A stretch of DNA of 64,000 bases from JADHUC01 sp964623055 (lineage in GTDB: Bacteria; Planctomycetota; Planctomycetia; Pirellulales; Pirellulaceae). The position numbers and the translations under genes are program-made. The stretch spans positions 1-64,000 of the forward strand of contig CAZURK010000002.1 of the NCBI GenBank assembly GCA_964623055.1, written 5' to 3'. Position 1 is the first letter of the stretch, and each line of letters begins with the position of its first letter. The notes beneath the pieces are model-generated. The model saw nothing but the letters and a program-made list of their open reading frames with translations. It did no database searches and had not been told where the DNA came from. This document shows, piece by piece, positions 52,001 through 59,162 of this stretch.

Positions 52001-55000
52001 GACGGACGATCGAGGGGCAGGGCAGCGTGATCGTCACACGGCAGGAGTTTTTCGCGTTCGTCGAGACCGACGGCGGGTGGTACCGGCCGAAGAACGAGGC
52101 GCATGTAAACGTCCGCACGCTGACGGCCGACAACGTGCCGGTCGCAGCCAAGGGCGAGGTGATCGTCTATCGCATCCGGTACGGCGGGCCGGACAACAGC
52201 CAGGTCCGTGAAGAGGTTGTCAAACGCTGGAAAGCCGAAACGGACGTGGAGGGCCGACTGGCGCTGCGTTACCCGATCCCGGGCGAGGGGCAATTCCGCA
52301 TCGCCTTCAAGACACAGGACTCGTGGGGCGAGGAGGTGTTGGGCAACGCGGTCTTTTGGGCCAGCGGCCCGAAATTCGACGGACGGGTCTATCGTTTCAA
52401 CGACTTGGAAATCATCGCCGACAAGCGGACGTACAAGGTCGGTGACACGGCCCACCTGCTCGTGAACGTGGCACAGAGCAACTCGCGAATCCTCTTCAGC
52501 GACCACGTCAGCCGCGGTTCGCTCTTGGACTACCGTTTCATCGACGTGCCGGCGCGTTCCACCGTGATCGACGTACCGATCGAGGCCAAGCACGTGCCGA
52601 ACTTCTTCGTCGAGGCGACGCTGGTCCGCAACGGGCGAGTACACAACGAAGCGCAGGAACTGTTCGTCCCGCCGGTCCATGGGCTACTGAACGTCGAGGT
52701 CGAGACGGACAAGCCGGAGTATCGGCCTGGGGAGAAGGGCAAAGTGCGGGTCCGCGCCACCGACATGAGAGGCGAACCGGTCGCCGGTCAGGTCACGCTG
52801 ACCGCGTACGACGAATCGGTGACCTACATCCAGGACGAGTTCGGCCCTAGTCCGCGTGTGTTCTTCTGGGGACAGAAGCGGCATCACACGCCGTACGTCC
52901 ACTCGTCGGTCAACAACCAGTTTGGTGCGATGGGCTCGTTCGTGCGGCCGGAACACACAATCTACTACGGCAGCGGCATGCCGGATGGCTGGCAGGGCTG
53001 GTGGGGCCTGGACGCGGGCGGTCTGAGCCTCAGCGGCGGGTTTGGTGGCGGCGGAGCGAAGGCCGAGTCCGGCCTCGAGTCTTACGGTATGCGCGGCGAT
53101 CGTCTCGAACAAGGTGCCAGCCGGTCGAGCGGTAGCGCTTCGGGGCCAATGGTCGCAAACCAGCCAGCTGGCGGACCGATGTCCCTCGCGATGAAGACTG
53201 CCGACCTTTCCGCCCCCATGGACGCGATGTCCATGGAAGGAGACGCGAAGTCCGGGGCCGAACCCGGCTCAACGGGCGACTTGGTCGAGCCCGAGGTGCG
53301 GACGTACTTCGCAGACACCGCGATGTGGCTGCCGTGTGTGGAACTCGGCAAGGACGGCACGGCGGAGACAGAGATCACCTTTCCGCAATCGCTGACCACT
53401 TGGCGGGTCCGCGGGTACGCGCTCACCAAGAGTACGCAGGTCGGCGACGCGACCGCCAAGGCCACGACGACCAAGGACCTGATCGTCCGGCTTCAGGCCC
53501 CGCGGTTTTTCGTCGAGCGAGACGAAGTCGTCCTGTCTGCCAACGTGCACAACTACCTGAAGACGGAGAAGCAGGTGCGGGCCGAGTTGATCGTGCCTGG
53601 CGACCTGTTCGACCCAATGTCCAACTCCCACGAAGCGGTGCGAAAGGACGAGGACGGCAACCTGCACCTAGTGGCCAACGCGACGGTCGCGGCCGAGGGC
53701 GAACATCGCTTCGACTGGCCGGTCCGCGTGCGCCAGGCCGGATTGGCCCGCATCACGGTCAAGGCGCTGACAGACGAGGAAAGCGACGGCATGCGGTTGG
53801 CATTCCCTGTGCTCGTCCACGGGATCAACAAGACGATTGCCCAAAGCGGCTCGTACCGTGTCGCGCAGACGGGACAGCGGACGCTTGAACTGGACCTGCC
53901 CGAGGACATCGACCCGGAGCAGACGAAGCTGGAGGTCACGCTGTCGCCGAGCCTGGCAGGTGTGATGATCGACGCTTTGCCCTATCTGGTCGGCTATCCG
54001 TACGGGTGCGTCGAGCAGACGATGAGCCGGTTCTACCCGACGGTGCTCGTATCCGGCACGCTGAAGAAGATGGGCCTCGACCTCGAAGAGATCGGCCGGC
54101 AACGACGGCAGATGAACGAAGGCGACTTGAAGAACCGCTTCGGCCGACGGAACGACTCGCCCGTGTTCGACTCGGCTGAGATGGACCGCATGGTCCGCGC
54201 CGGGCTGAATCGAATCTACGGCTTCCAGCAGAACGACGGCGGCTGGGGTTGGTGGCGGAACGACGAATCGTCGCCGTACCAGACGGCCTACGTGCTGCAA
54301 GGGCTGTATGCGGCACGGCAGGCCCAGGTCAACGTGGACGGCGGCGTCTACGAGCGCGGTATGAACTTCCTGCAGAACGCCATCAGCAAGGAACTGGCCA
54401 AACCGAAAGATCAACAGCGGATAGGAGACATCCAGACACAAGCGTATCTGGCCTACATTCTGTCGCTGGAGCGGCGACTGAACCAGGATGATCAGAAAGC
54501 GTGGCTCGACGAGTTGTATGCCTCGCGCGGCAAGCTGAACAACTACGGCCGGGCCCTGCTCGCGCTGGCGATGCACAACGAACAGCGAACGGACGAGGCC
54601 AAGACGCTGTTGCGCAACGTGCTGCAATTCGTCGAGCGCGACGACGACAACGAGACGGCGTGGGTCCGTACGCCGGCCGAGTACTGGTGGTTCTGGTGGA
54701 ACAACGACATCGAGACGAACGCCTGGACGCTCAAGGCGCTGGTGGCGATCGAGCCGCAAAGCGACCTCGCGCCGCGGCTGGTCAAGTGGCTGTTGAACAA
54801 CCGTCGCAACGGCTACTACTGGCGGAGCACACGCGACACGGCGCTCACGATCGCGGCCATGGTCGACTACATGCACGCCAGCGGCGAAGCGGCCCCGGAC
54901 TACACGCTGACAGTCAGCATCGACGGCCGACCGATGAAGGAGATCAAGCTGACGAAAGAGAACCTGTTCACGTTCGACAACCGGCTCGTGCTAAGCGGGC

Positions 55001-55641
55001 TGCACGTGAAGCCAGGCCCCCACAAAGTCACTTTGGCGAAAGAGGGCGAAGGGGCGCTGTACTACTCGTGCTACCTGAGCTACTTCACGAAGGAAGAGGA
55101 CATTAAGGGTGCCGGAAACGAGATCTTCGTCAAACGCGAGTACTTCAAGCTGGTTCCGAAGACCGAAGAGGTGCAACTGCCCGACGCCGGGGCGGCCGCA
55201 TCGCGGCCGGGGCTTCGTCCGAAGCCGCTCGACAAGACGGGACGGAAGGAGTTGCGGGCCGGCTACACGCGCGTGCCGCTAAAGACAGGCGACGCGGTGG
55301 ACAGCGGTGACAAGGTCGAGGTCGTGTTGACGATCACGTCGAAGAACGTATACGACTACCTGGCCTTCGAGGACATGAAGCCGGCCGGCTGCGAGCCGAT
55401 GGAGCTGCGAAGCGGCGGCCGATGGGCGGGCGGGCTGTGCCCGCACATCGAGCTGCGCGACGAAAAGGTCGTGTTCTTCATCGGCCTCTTGGAGCAGGGA
55501 ACACACGTGCTCCGCTACAAGCTGCGGGCCCAAACGCCAGGGCGATTCCACGCGCTGCCCACCACCGGTTTCGCCATGTACGCGCCGGAAGTGCGGGCCA
55601 TCAGCGACGAAATGCGGCTGGAAATCGTGGATGACGACTAG
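49084..55641 (+). CDS. Alpha-2-macroglobulin family protein with thioester
   Basis: A 2185-residue secreted protein. The signal peptide core is CAVLVLVAWGLAAGLALS. About 45-470 is a TPR-like helical region (SLRKAEKLFQEEHWAEARTA, PEAHYARALCFQTRQQFPQA). MG domains follow (YVVTDRPVYRPGQTVRFRVW near 698). Residues about 845-912 are an unusual Trp/Tyr/Gly-rich insert (GRYYYAYPWLPWWGRWGCF). A Gly/Ser/Met-rich bait-like stretch spans about 1300-1390. The A2M core (AMWLPCVELGKDGTAETEIT) precedes the thioester site GCVEQ, Cys1642 to Gln1645, and an alpha/alpha-toroid (GFQQNDGGWGWWRNDESSPY). It should trap proteases at the cell envelope. The usual PbpC partner gene is absent. ATG at 49084 follows AGGGGA. 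Confidence 0.93.
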   Translation: MSELQARGTAHVRHRIFPCAVLVLVAWGLAAGLALSAEESVSESPAEKSLRKAEKLFQEEHWAEARTAYDQARDLETDWRSPRFRLAVEGAVACSLKLKLWDDAMSRAKEFIAKTKGSFAEAVGERFLAGLYMTIPHYGTKRGTVYLRGEHTQGVYVSSWRKDRREAIRHYERARELLIGLAERIGQADAAKQRTLIESERIGVNFDLVTSLAQREAHRYGRYGWCHWWWDSGFEPEEDSEAVDEADYEEPRWWHHGEQEPPTGIPFGPDGKPQFVDTPEEYVSGLGEGPKIRYLLGEVQRLDTSETKDDAARALLRWAMIARSLYGPETANQWSGGRVRYDRFGRALPSQPARDRPKKKMWELEDDEALTIVGGRLRVITLPVSESPVALLRLLERKYAKSSVRPEAHYARALCFQTRQQFPQALAEYAALIETHPQHKRARDANGQMDQIKQPDVILGSSGVHLPGGRPKLSFTHRNTEQVELKAYSVDLVKYVQDRMEDKSERYWNYRNITWDFFQKERWKPYTGKEVAAWTQTVDRLDGNRTAEGSTRAPLPEPGAYLVEARPAGTDDISRVLVLVTDIAIVQKNAVKKGLIYVADARTGQPLADKAVRIYEHWTVWKDNKNHLHWTSSVQTTNQDGVIEYTRKQTQRSPQVDAVVVGEDGRMAFSFFQSWSEHDPGYYWEQGPRYYVVTDRPVYRPGQTVRFRVWQRQLSERAYQPPQAGQRVRIEIYDARNNEVQKLELETDEYGCASGEYALDDEPPLGVWHLQVNHYNPDARRHAGGLFRVEEYKKPEFEVTVKPAKSQARLGEKIKARIAARYYFGAPVARGRITYKVFREEYQHVYWGPGEYDWLYGKGYGRYYYAYPWLPWWGRWGCFICCDGWWPGYPWAWVGRPVWYFPWGYYGDTEGNWRHRMEGGRRNALRELVAQGIAELKPDGTCELEIDTARAKREQADRDHRYTVEVEVRDESRRTIEGQGSVIVTRQEFFAFVETDGGWYRPKNEAHVNVRTLTADNVPVAAKGEVIVYRIRYGGPDNSQVREEVVKRWKAETDVEGRLALRYPIPGEGQFRIAFKTQDSWGEEVLGNAVFWASGPKFDGRVYRFNDLEIIADKRTYKVGDTAHLLVNVAQSNSRILFSDHVSRGSLLDYRFIDVPARSTVIDVPIEAKHVPNFFVEATLVRNGRVHNEAQELFVPPVHGLLNVEVETDKPEYRPGEKGKVRVRATDMRGEPVAGQVTLTAYDESVTYIQDEFGPSPRVFFWGQKRHHTPYVHSSVNNQFGAMGSFVRPEHTIYYGSGMPDGWQGWWGLDAGGLSLSGGFGGGGAKAESGLESYGMRGDRLEQGASRSSGSASGPMVANQPAGGPMSLAMKTADLSAPMDAMSMEGDAKSGAEPGSTGDLVEPEVRTYFADTAMWLPCVELGKDGTAETEITFPQSLTTWRVRGYALTKSTQVGDATAKATTTKDLIVRLQAPRFFVERDEVVLSANVHNYLKTEKQVRAELIVPGDLFDPMSNSHEAVRKDEDGNLHLVANATVAAEGEHRFDWPVRVRQAGLARITVKALTDEESDGMRLAFPVLVHGINKTIAQSGSYRVAQTGQRTLELDLPEDIDPEQTKLEVTLSPSLAGVMIDALPYLVGYPYGCVEQTMSRFYPTVLVSGTLKKMGLDLEEIGRQRRQMNEGDLKNRFGRRNDSPVFDSAEMDRMVRAGLNRIYGFQQNDGGWGWWRNDESSPYQTAYVLQGLYAARQAQVNVDGGVYERGMNFLQNAISKELAKPKDQQRIGDIQTQAYLAYILSLERRLNQDDQKAWLDELYASRGKLNNYGRALLALAMHNEQRTDEAKTLLRNVLQFVERDDDNETAWVRTPAEYWWFWWNNDIETNAWTLKALVAIEPQSDLAPRLVKWLLNNRRNGYYWRSTRDTALTIAAMVDYMHASGEAAPDYTLTVSIDGRPMKEIKLTKENLFTFDNRLVLSGLHVKPGPHKVTLAKEGEGALYYSCYLSYFTKEEDIKGAGNEIFVKREYFKLVPKTEEVQLPDAGAAASRPGLRPKPLDKTGRKELRAGYTRVPLKTGDAVDSGDKVEVVLTITSKNVYDYLAFEDMKPAGCEPMELRSGGRWAGGLCPHIELRDEKVVFFIGLLEQGTHVLRYKLRAQTPGRFHALPTTGFAMYAPEVRAISDEMRLEIVDDD

Positions 55642-55676
55642 CTGGACAACGCCACTTTGGTGGGCAGAGCATGGAA

Positions 55677-55747
55677 ATTGAAGCCTGAAGCGCAAGCGAA
55701 GATCCAGCGACGCAACTCGTTTCTTCGCTTGCGTTTCAGGCTTCAAT
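55677..55747. repeat. Inverted repeat, REPIN-like or bidirectional terminator
   Basis: 25-base arms starting ATTGAAGCCTGAAGCGCAAG, inverted with one mismatch. Outer flanks also pair (CGCCACTTTGG with CCGAAGTGGCG). It lies between the convergent alpha-2-macroglobulin and DegT genes, where it could end both transcripts. Confidence 0.85.
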
Positions 55748-55790
55748 CGATCACCGAAGTGGCGCAGTCCGAGTAGTCACGGGCGAAAGG

Positions 55791-57128
55791 TCAAGTGAGC
55801 TGATCGCGGTTTTCGTAGATCTTCTCGATGGCGTTCGCGATGTCGTCCATGTCCTTCTGTGAGCCGAGCAACAGACTCTGGAAGAACCAGACGGCCTCGG
55901 TGCACAGACGGTCGTTTTCGGGGCACTCGCTCATCTGCTTCGCACGCTCGATCTGCTTCGGCGAGTACATCTTCTTGAAGTTCTTCGACTGGAATGTGTT
56001 CTCCAAGAAGTCCTGTTTGTTCAGCGGACCGTAGCCGCCACTGCACGGGACACCCTCTTTGGAGAGGGCTTGGAGGAATTTGCTGCGCGTCACGCCGCCG
56101 AACTCGTCCTGTAGGAACCGGAAGGAGTACATGTGGTACGCCGCTTGCGTAACGCCCTCGTTCAGCTTGTGCGGAACGATCCCTGGAATCGGTTCGAGCT
56201 TCGACGAGAGGTAAGCCGCGTTTGCCACTCGGCGAGCGGTCTGCTCCTCGAGACGTTCCATCTGTTCCAGCAGGATGGCCGCCTGGTACTCGGCCATGCG
56301 AGCCTTGGTTCCCAGCCTGATGCAACCGTGCCCACCCGACGCCGTCCCGTACTGCCTGCCGAAGTTGTGGAACGAGTGGCAGATGTCCATAAGGTGCTCG
56401 TCGTTGCCAATGACGGCGCCGCCTTCCCCGCAGGTGAAGTTCTTCGAGTTCTGGAAGCTGAAACAGCCCAGATCGCCTATCGACCCGACCTTCCTTCCTC
56501 GGTGCTCTCCCATCCACGCCTGACAGGCGTCTTCGACGATTTTAAGGTTATGCTTCTTCGCCACCGCGGTGATCTTATCCATGTCGGCGGGCAGTCCGAG
56601 GATATGAATGGGCAGGATCGCCCGCGTATCCTCCGTGATTCGGTCCTCCATTGCGTCCGGGTCGATGGTGAAAGTCTCCCGGTCCGTATCCACAAAGACG
56701 GGAAGCGCGCCGTTCAGGAGGATCGCGTCTACCGTCGCGATGAACGTGTAGGGACCGACAAGGACCTCGTCGCCCGCCCCGATGTCCAGGGAAGCAATCG
56801 CCGTGATCAGCGCGTTGGTGCCGTTTGTCGTTCCCAGGCAACGCTTCGTGCCCATCAGCTCGGCATATCTCTTTTCGAACTCCGCGACGACACCACGCCG
56901 GGACCAAACGCCGCTCCGGAGCACCTTCAGCACGCTCTCCTCGTCCTCGGCCTTGTCCCAAATCGGCCAGCCGGGCCATCCGCCGCGATGCGTCGGTTCT
57001 CCTCCGTGGATCGCGAGCTTTTTCGTGGTTTGAGTCGACGCCATCAGCGGGCCTGCGGCCGTCGCGGCAACCGTACCGGCCGAGGCGGCCTTAAGGAAAT
57101 TACGCCGTGTAAATCCGCGTTGAGTCAT
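55791..57128 (-). CDS. Tat-exported DegT/DnrJ/EryC1/StrS aminotransferase
   Basis: A 445-residue PLP enzyme of the sugar aminotransferase family behind a twin-arginine signal (MTQRGFTRRNFLKAASAGTV, then AAGPLMAS). Core motifs are GTTNGTNALITAIASLDIGA (PLP phosphate), KIVEDACQAWMGEH (Asp that pairs with the pyridine nitrogen) and FSFQNSKNFTCGEGGAVIGN, whose Lys is in the Schiff-base position. The family normally aminates nucleotide sugars in the cytoplasm, so export implies a different substrate or a non-nucleotide sugar, as suggested for other planctomycete homologues. ATG at 57128 has a strong AAGGAGG. It is isolated from sugar-nucleotide genes. Confidence 0.9.
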   Translation of the reverse strand: MTQRGFTRRNFLKAASAGTVAATAAGPLMASTQTTKKLAIHGGEPTHRGGWPGWPIWDKAEDEESVLKVLRSGVWSRRGVVAEFEKRYAELMGTKRCLGTTNGTNALITAIASLDIGAGDEVLVGPYTFIATVDAILLNGALPVFVDTDRETFTIDPDAMEDRITEDTRAILPIHILGLPADMDKITAVAKKHNLKIVEDACQAWMGEHRGRKVGSIGDLGCFSFQNSKNFTCGEGGAVIGNDEHLMDICHSFHNFGRQYGTASGGHGCIRLGTKARMAEYQAAILLEQMERLEEQTARRVANAAYLSSKLEPIPGIVPHKLNEGVTQAAYHMYSFRFLQDEFGGVTRSKFLQALSKEGVPCSGGYGPLNKQDFLENTFQSKNFKKMYSPKQIERAKQMSECPENDRLCTEAVWFFQSLLLGSQKDMDDIANAIEKIYENRDQLT

Positions 57129-57346
57129 GACTTGGTCCTCCTTCAAACACGGATCGCGAGGGAGTGCATTGCTGCAAGGCGGGGCGATCAGGCAGGCTTT
57201 TGGAACGATCCGAACTGTGAGTTCTCCCCTCGAACCGCACCCAATCACTTGTCCGCTACGAATCATAATCCGTCGCAGCCCCTTATTGCAACCATCAGGC
57301 GTCCATTAGATTCTCTGTTTCAACGGCGCGAGTCTGCCGTCCCGCG

Positions 57347-57697
57347 TCATGATTCGCTGTCGCGGACATGATGCGGCAACGGGTCGGGGAGCGCGAGTGA
57401 TATCTCGACCAAGCCACGGTACTCGCCGCCTTCGTACCAGGGGGCTTGGTGGATCAACTTCTTCACGCCATCCTTCTGGACCGTGTAAGCATTGACTTGG
57501 CCCGATTTCAGCATCTGCCGGACCTTCGTACGCGACGGCTCTGGGTGGCAATCCAGCAGATTGGTGCCAACCAAGGCTTGGCCTCCGTCCTTCTCAAACG
57601 CCTTCGATGCACCATCGTTCATTTCCAAAATGATCCCGTCGGCGTCACAGACCGTGATATCTCCGGGGAACTCTTTCGCCCAAGGGATGTTTGGCAT
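57347..57697 (-). CDS. Small single-domain PAS protein
   Basis: A 116-residue protein made of one PAS-like fold: EFPGDITVCDADGIILEMND, GASKAFEKDGGQALVGTNLL, CHPEPSRTKVRQMLKSGQVN, then KKLIHQAPWYEGGEYRGLVE. No output domain (kinase, GGDEF or HTH) is attached, so it would act by interaction or as a ligand or heme sensor. No signal peptide is present. ATG at 57697 has AAGGA about eleven bases upstream. The tRNA-His gene lies just upstream on the same strand. Confidence 0.8.
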   Translation of the reverse strand: MPNIPWAKEFPGDITVCDADGIILEMNDGASKAFEKDGGQALVGTNLLDCHPEPSRTKVRQMLKSGQVNAYTVQKDGVKKLIHQAPWYEGGEYRGLVEISLALPDPLPHHVRDSES

Positions 57698-57801
57698 GGC
57701 GTGCTGTTCCTTCCAGTTCGCACCAGAGAATTAGGCCAAGGCGACCGTATGCGCACAAAAAGGTCGCCGAAGCGACTTCCGGCGACCTCTGGCAACTTAG
57801 G

Positions 57802-57876
57802 GGTGGATGAGGGGATTTGAACCCCCGACCCTTGGAACCACAATCCAATGCTCTAACCAACTGAGCTACATCCACC
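57802..57876 (-). tRNA. tRNA-His (anticodon GTG)
   Basis: Read on the minus strand, the acceptor stem GTGGATG pairs with CATCCAC. The D arm has GCTCAGTTGGTTAGAGC, the anticodon stem TTGGA/TCCAA encloses the loop TTGTGGT with anticodon GTG, and the T arm has GGGGGTTCGAATCCCC. An extra G at position -1 and the opposing C73 are encoded, as expected for tRNA-His. The 3' CCA is not encoded. Confidence 0.96.
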
Positions 57877-58067
57877 GCATTGGGAACAACCTAATTTAGT
57901 CCTGAGGGGAAAAACGGTCAATGACTGGTGGGGCAGGGGGGCGTCTGAGGGACCGGCGTGGTTGACACGATCTGTCGGGCTGCTACCGTGGTTTCGCAGC
58001 GTGAATGGACCTGTCGGGGGATTCGAGACATTGGATTGCGAGGGTCTGGGGAGCACGAGAGGACATC

Positions 58068-58997
58068 ATGACCACGATTCAATTGCGCACGATGGGGCCT
58101 GATGACTGGGCCGAGGTCGCCGCGCTGATTTACGATTCGATTAACGCCTGGTACCAAGCCCACGGTCGGCCGCCGTCTTTCACAGGCCCGAAGGATAACG
58201 TCAAGTTGTTTTGCTCGGTGTACGAGCAATTGGACCCCGGTTGCTGTGTGGTGGCCGACGACACCGATGCCGGCCGGTTGGCCGGATCGTGCTTCTACCA
58301 TCCTCGGCCGACGCACGTGTCACTGGGCATCATGAATGTACATCCGGACTATTTCCGGCAGGGCGTTGCGCGCAAGCTGCTGAAGTACATCACGGACTTT
58401 GCGGATCAGCAAGGCAAACCCGTGCGTCTAGTTTCAAGTACCCTGAACCTGGATTCCTTCTCGTTGTACAACCGAGCCGGCTTCGTTCCGCGCGCGATTT
58501 ACCAAGATATGACGTTGAAGGTGCCGGAGGAGGGGCTAGGCGTCGAGCCGCCCGCCGACGTAAAGATCCGCGATGCGACTCCGGACGACACAGCGGTGAT
58601 GGCCGATCTGGAGATGGAGATCAATCACATCCGCCGCGAAAACGACTATCGCCATTTCGTCGAGAATCCCGATGGCATTTGGCACGTGTCTGTGCTGGAG
58701 AACGATGAAGGCGGCCTGGACGCTTTCCTGGTCTCGCTTGCCCACTCGGCACTGAGCATGCTCGGACCGGGTATTGCGCGAAGCCAGGAACAAGCCGCGG
58801 CACTTATTCACGCCGAGTTGAACCGCCACCGCGGCCGCCAACTGGTGTGGCTTGTACCGGCCGACTGCGATCGGTTGGTGCACACCATGTACGACTGGGG
58901 CGCGGTAAACTGCGAGATGCACTTCGGTCAAACGCGTGGCCAGTGGACGGCGCCGTCAGGAATTGTGATGCCCACGTTCATGCCCGAGAGTGGATGA
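58068..58997 (+). CDS. Tandem GNAT-type acetyltransferase
   Basis: A 309-residue cytoplasmic protein with two GNAT-like halves. The first (about 1-165) keeps the acetyl-CoA pyrophosphate loop: LGIMNVHPDYFRQGVARKLL, then VRLVSSTLNLDSFSLYNRAG. The second (about 180-309) is more diverged (IRDATPDDTAVMADLEMEIN) and lacks a clear Q/R-x-x-G-x-G/A loop, so it may be structural. The acceptor substrate is unknown. ATG at 58068 is chosen because GAGAGGA precedes it. An upstream in-frame ATG at 58005 is less likely. Confidence 0.88.
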   Translation: MTTIQLRTMGPDDWAEVAALIYDSINAWYQAHGRPPSFTGPKDNVKLFCSVYEQLDPGCCVVADDTDAGRLAGSCFYHPRPTHVSLGIMNVHPDYFRQGVARKLLKYITDFADQQGKPVRLVSSTLNLDSFSLYNRAGFVPRAIYQDMTLKVPEEGLGVEPPADVKIRDATPDDTAVMADLEMEINHIRRENDYRHFVENPDGIWHVSVLENDEGGLDAFLVSLAHSALSMLGPGIARSQEQAAALIHAELNRHRGRQLVWLVPADCDRLVHTMYDWGAVNCEMHFGQTRGQWTAPSGIVMPTFMPESG

Positions 58998-59162
58998 TGG
59001 GCTGCTTTTGAGTGCTGCGACTTGTCGCAGCTTTCTCTTGCGGCTGGCGTCCCTTGGCAAATGAGCGTGGAACCGGCCGACCGCGTCGAGGAAAATCCAA
59101 AGCGACGACGAGTCATCGCACTCCAAGTCTTCCAGATCTTCGTTGCGACCAAACCGTCACGA

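Noticed and set aside
51109..52680. Long minus-strand open frame inside the alpha-2-macroglobulin gene
   Set aside because: Composition is Val/Asp/Arg-rich shadow sequence opposite a well-supported gene; no start signal or motif.
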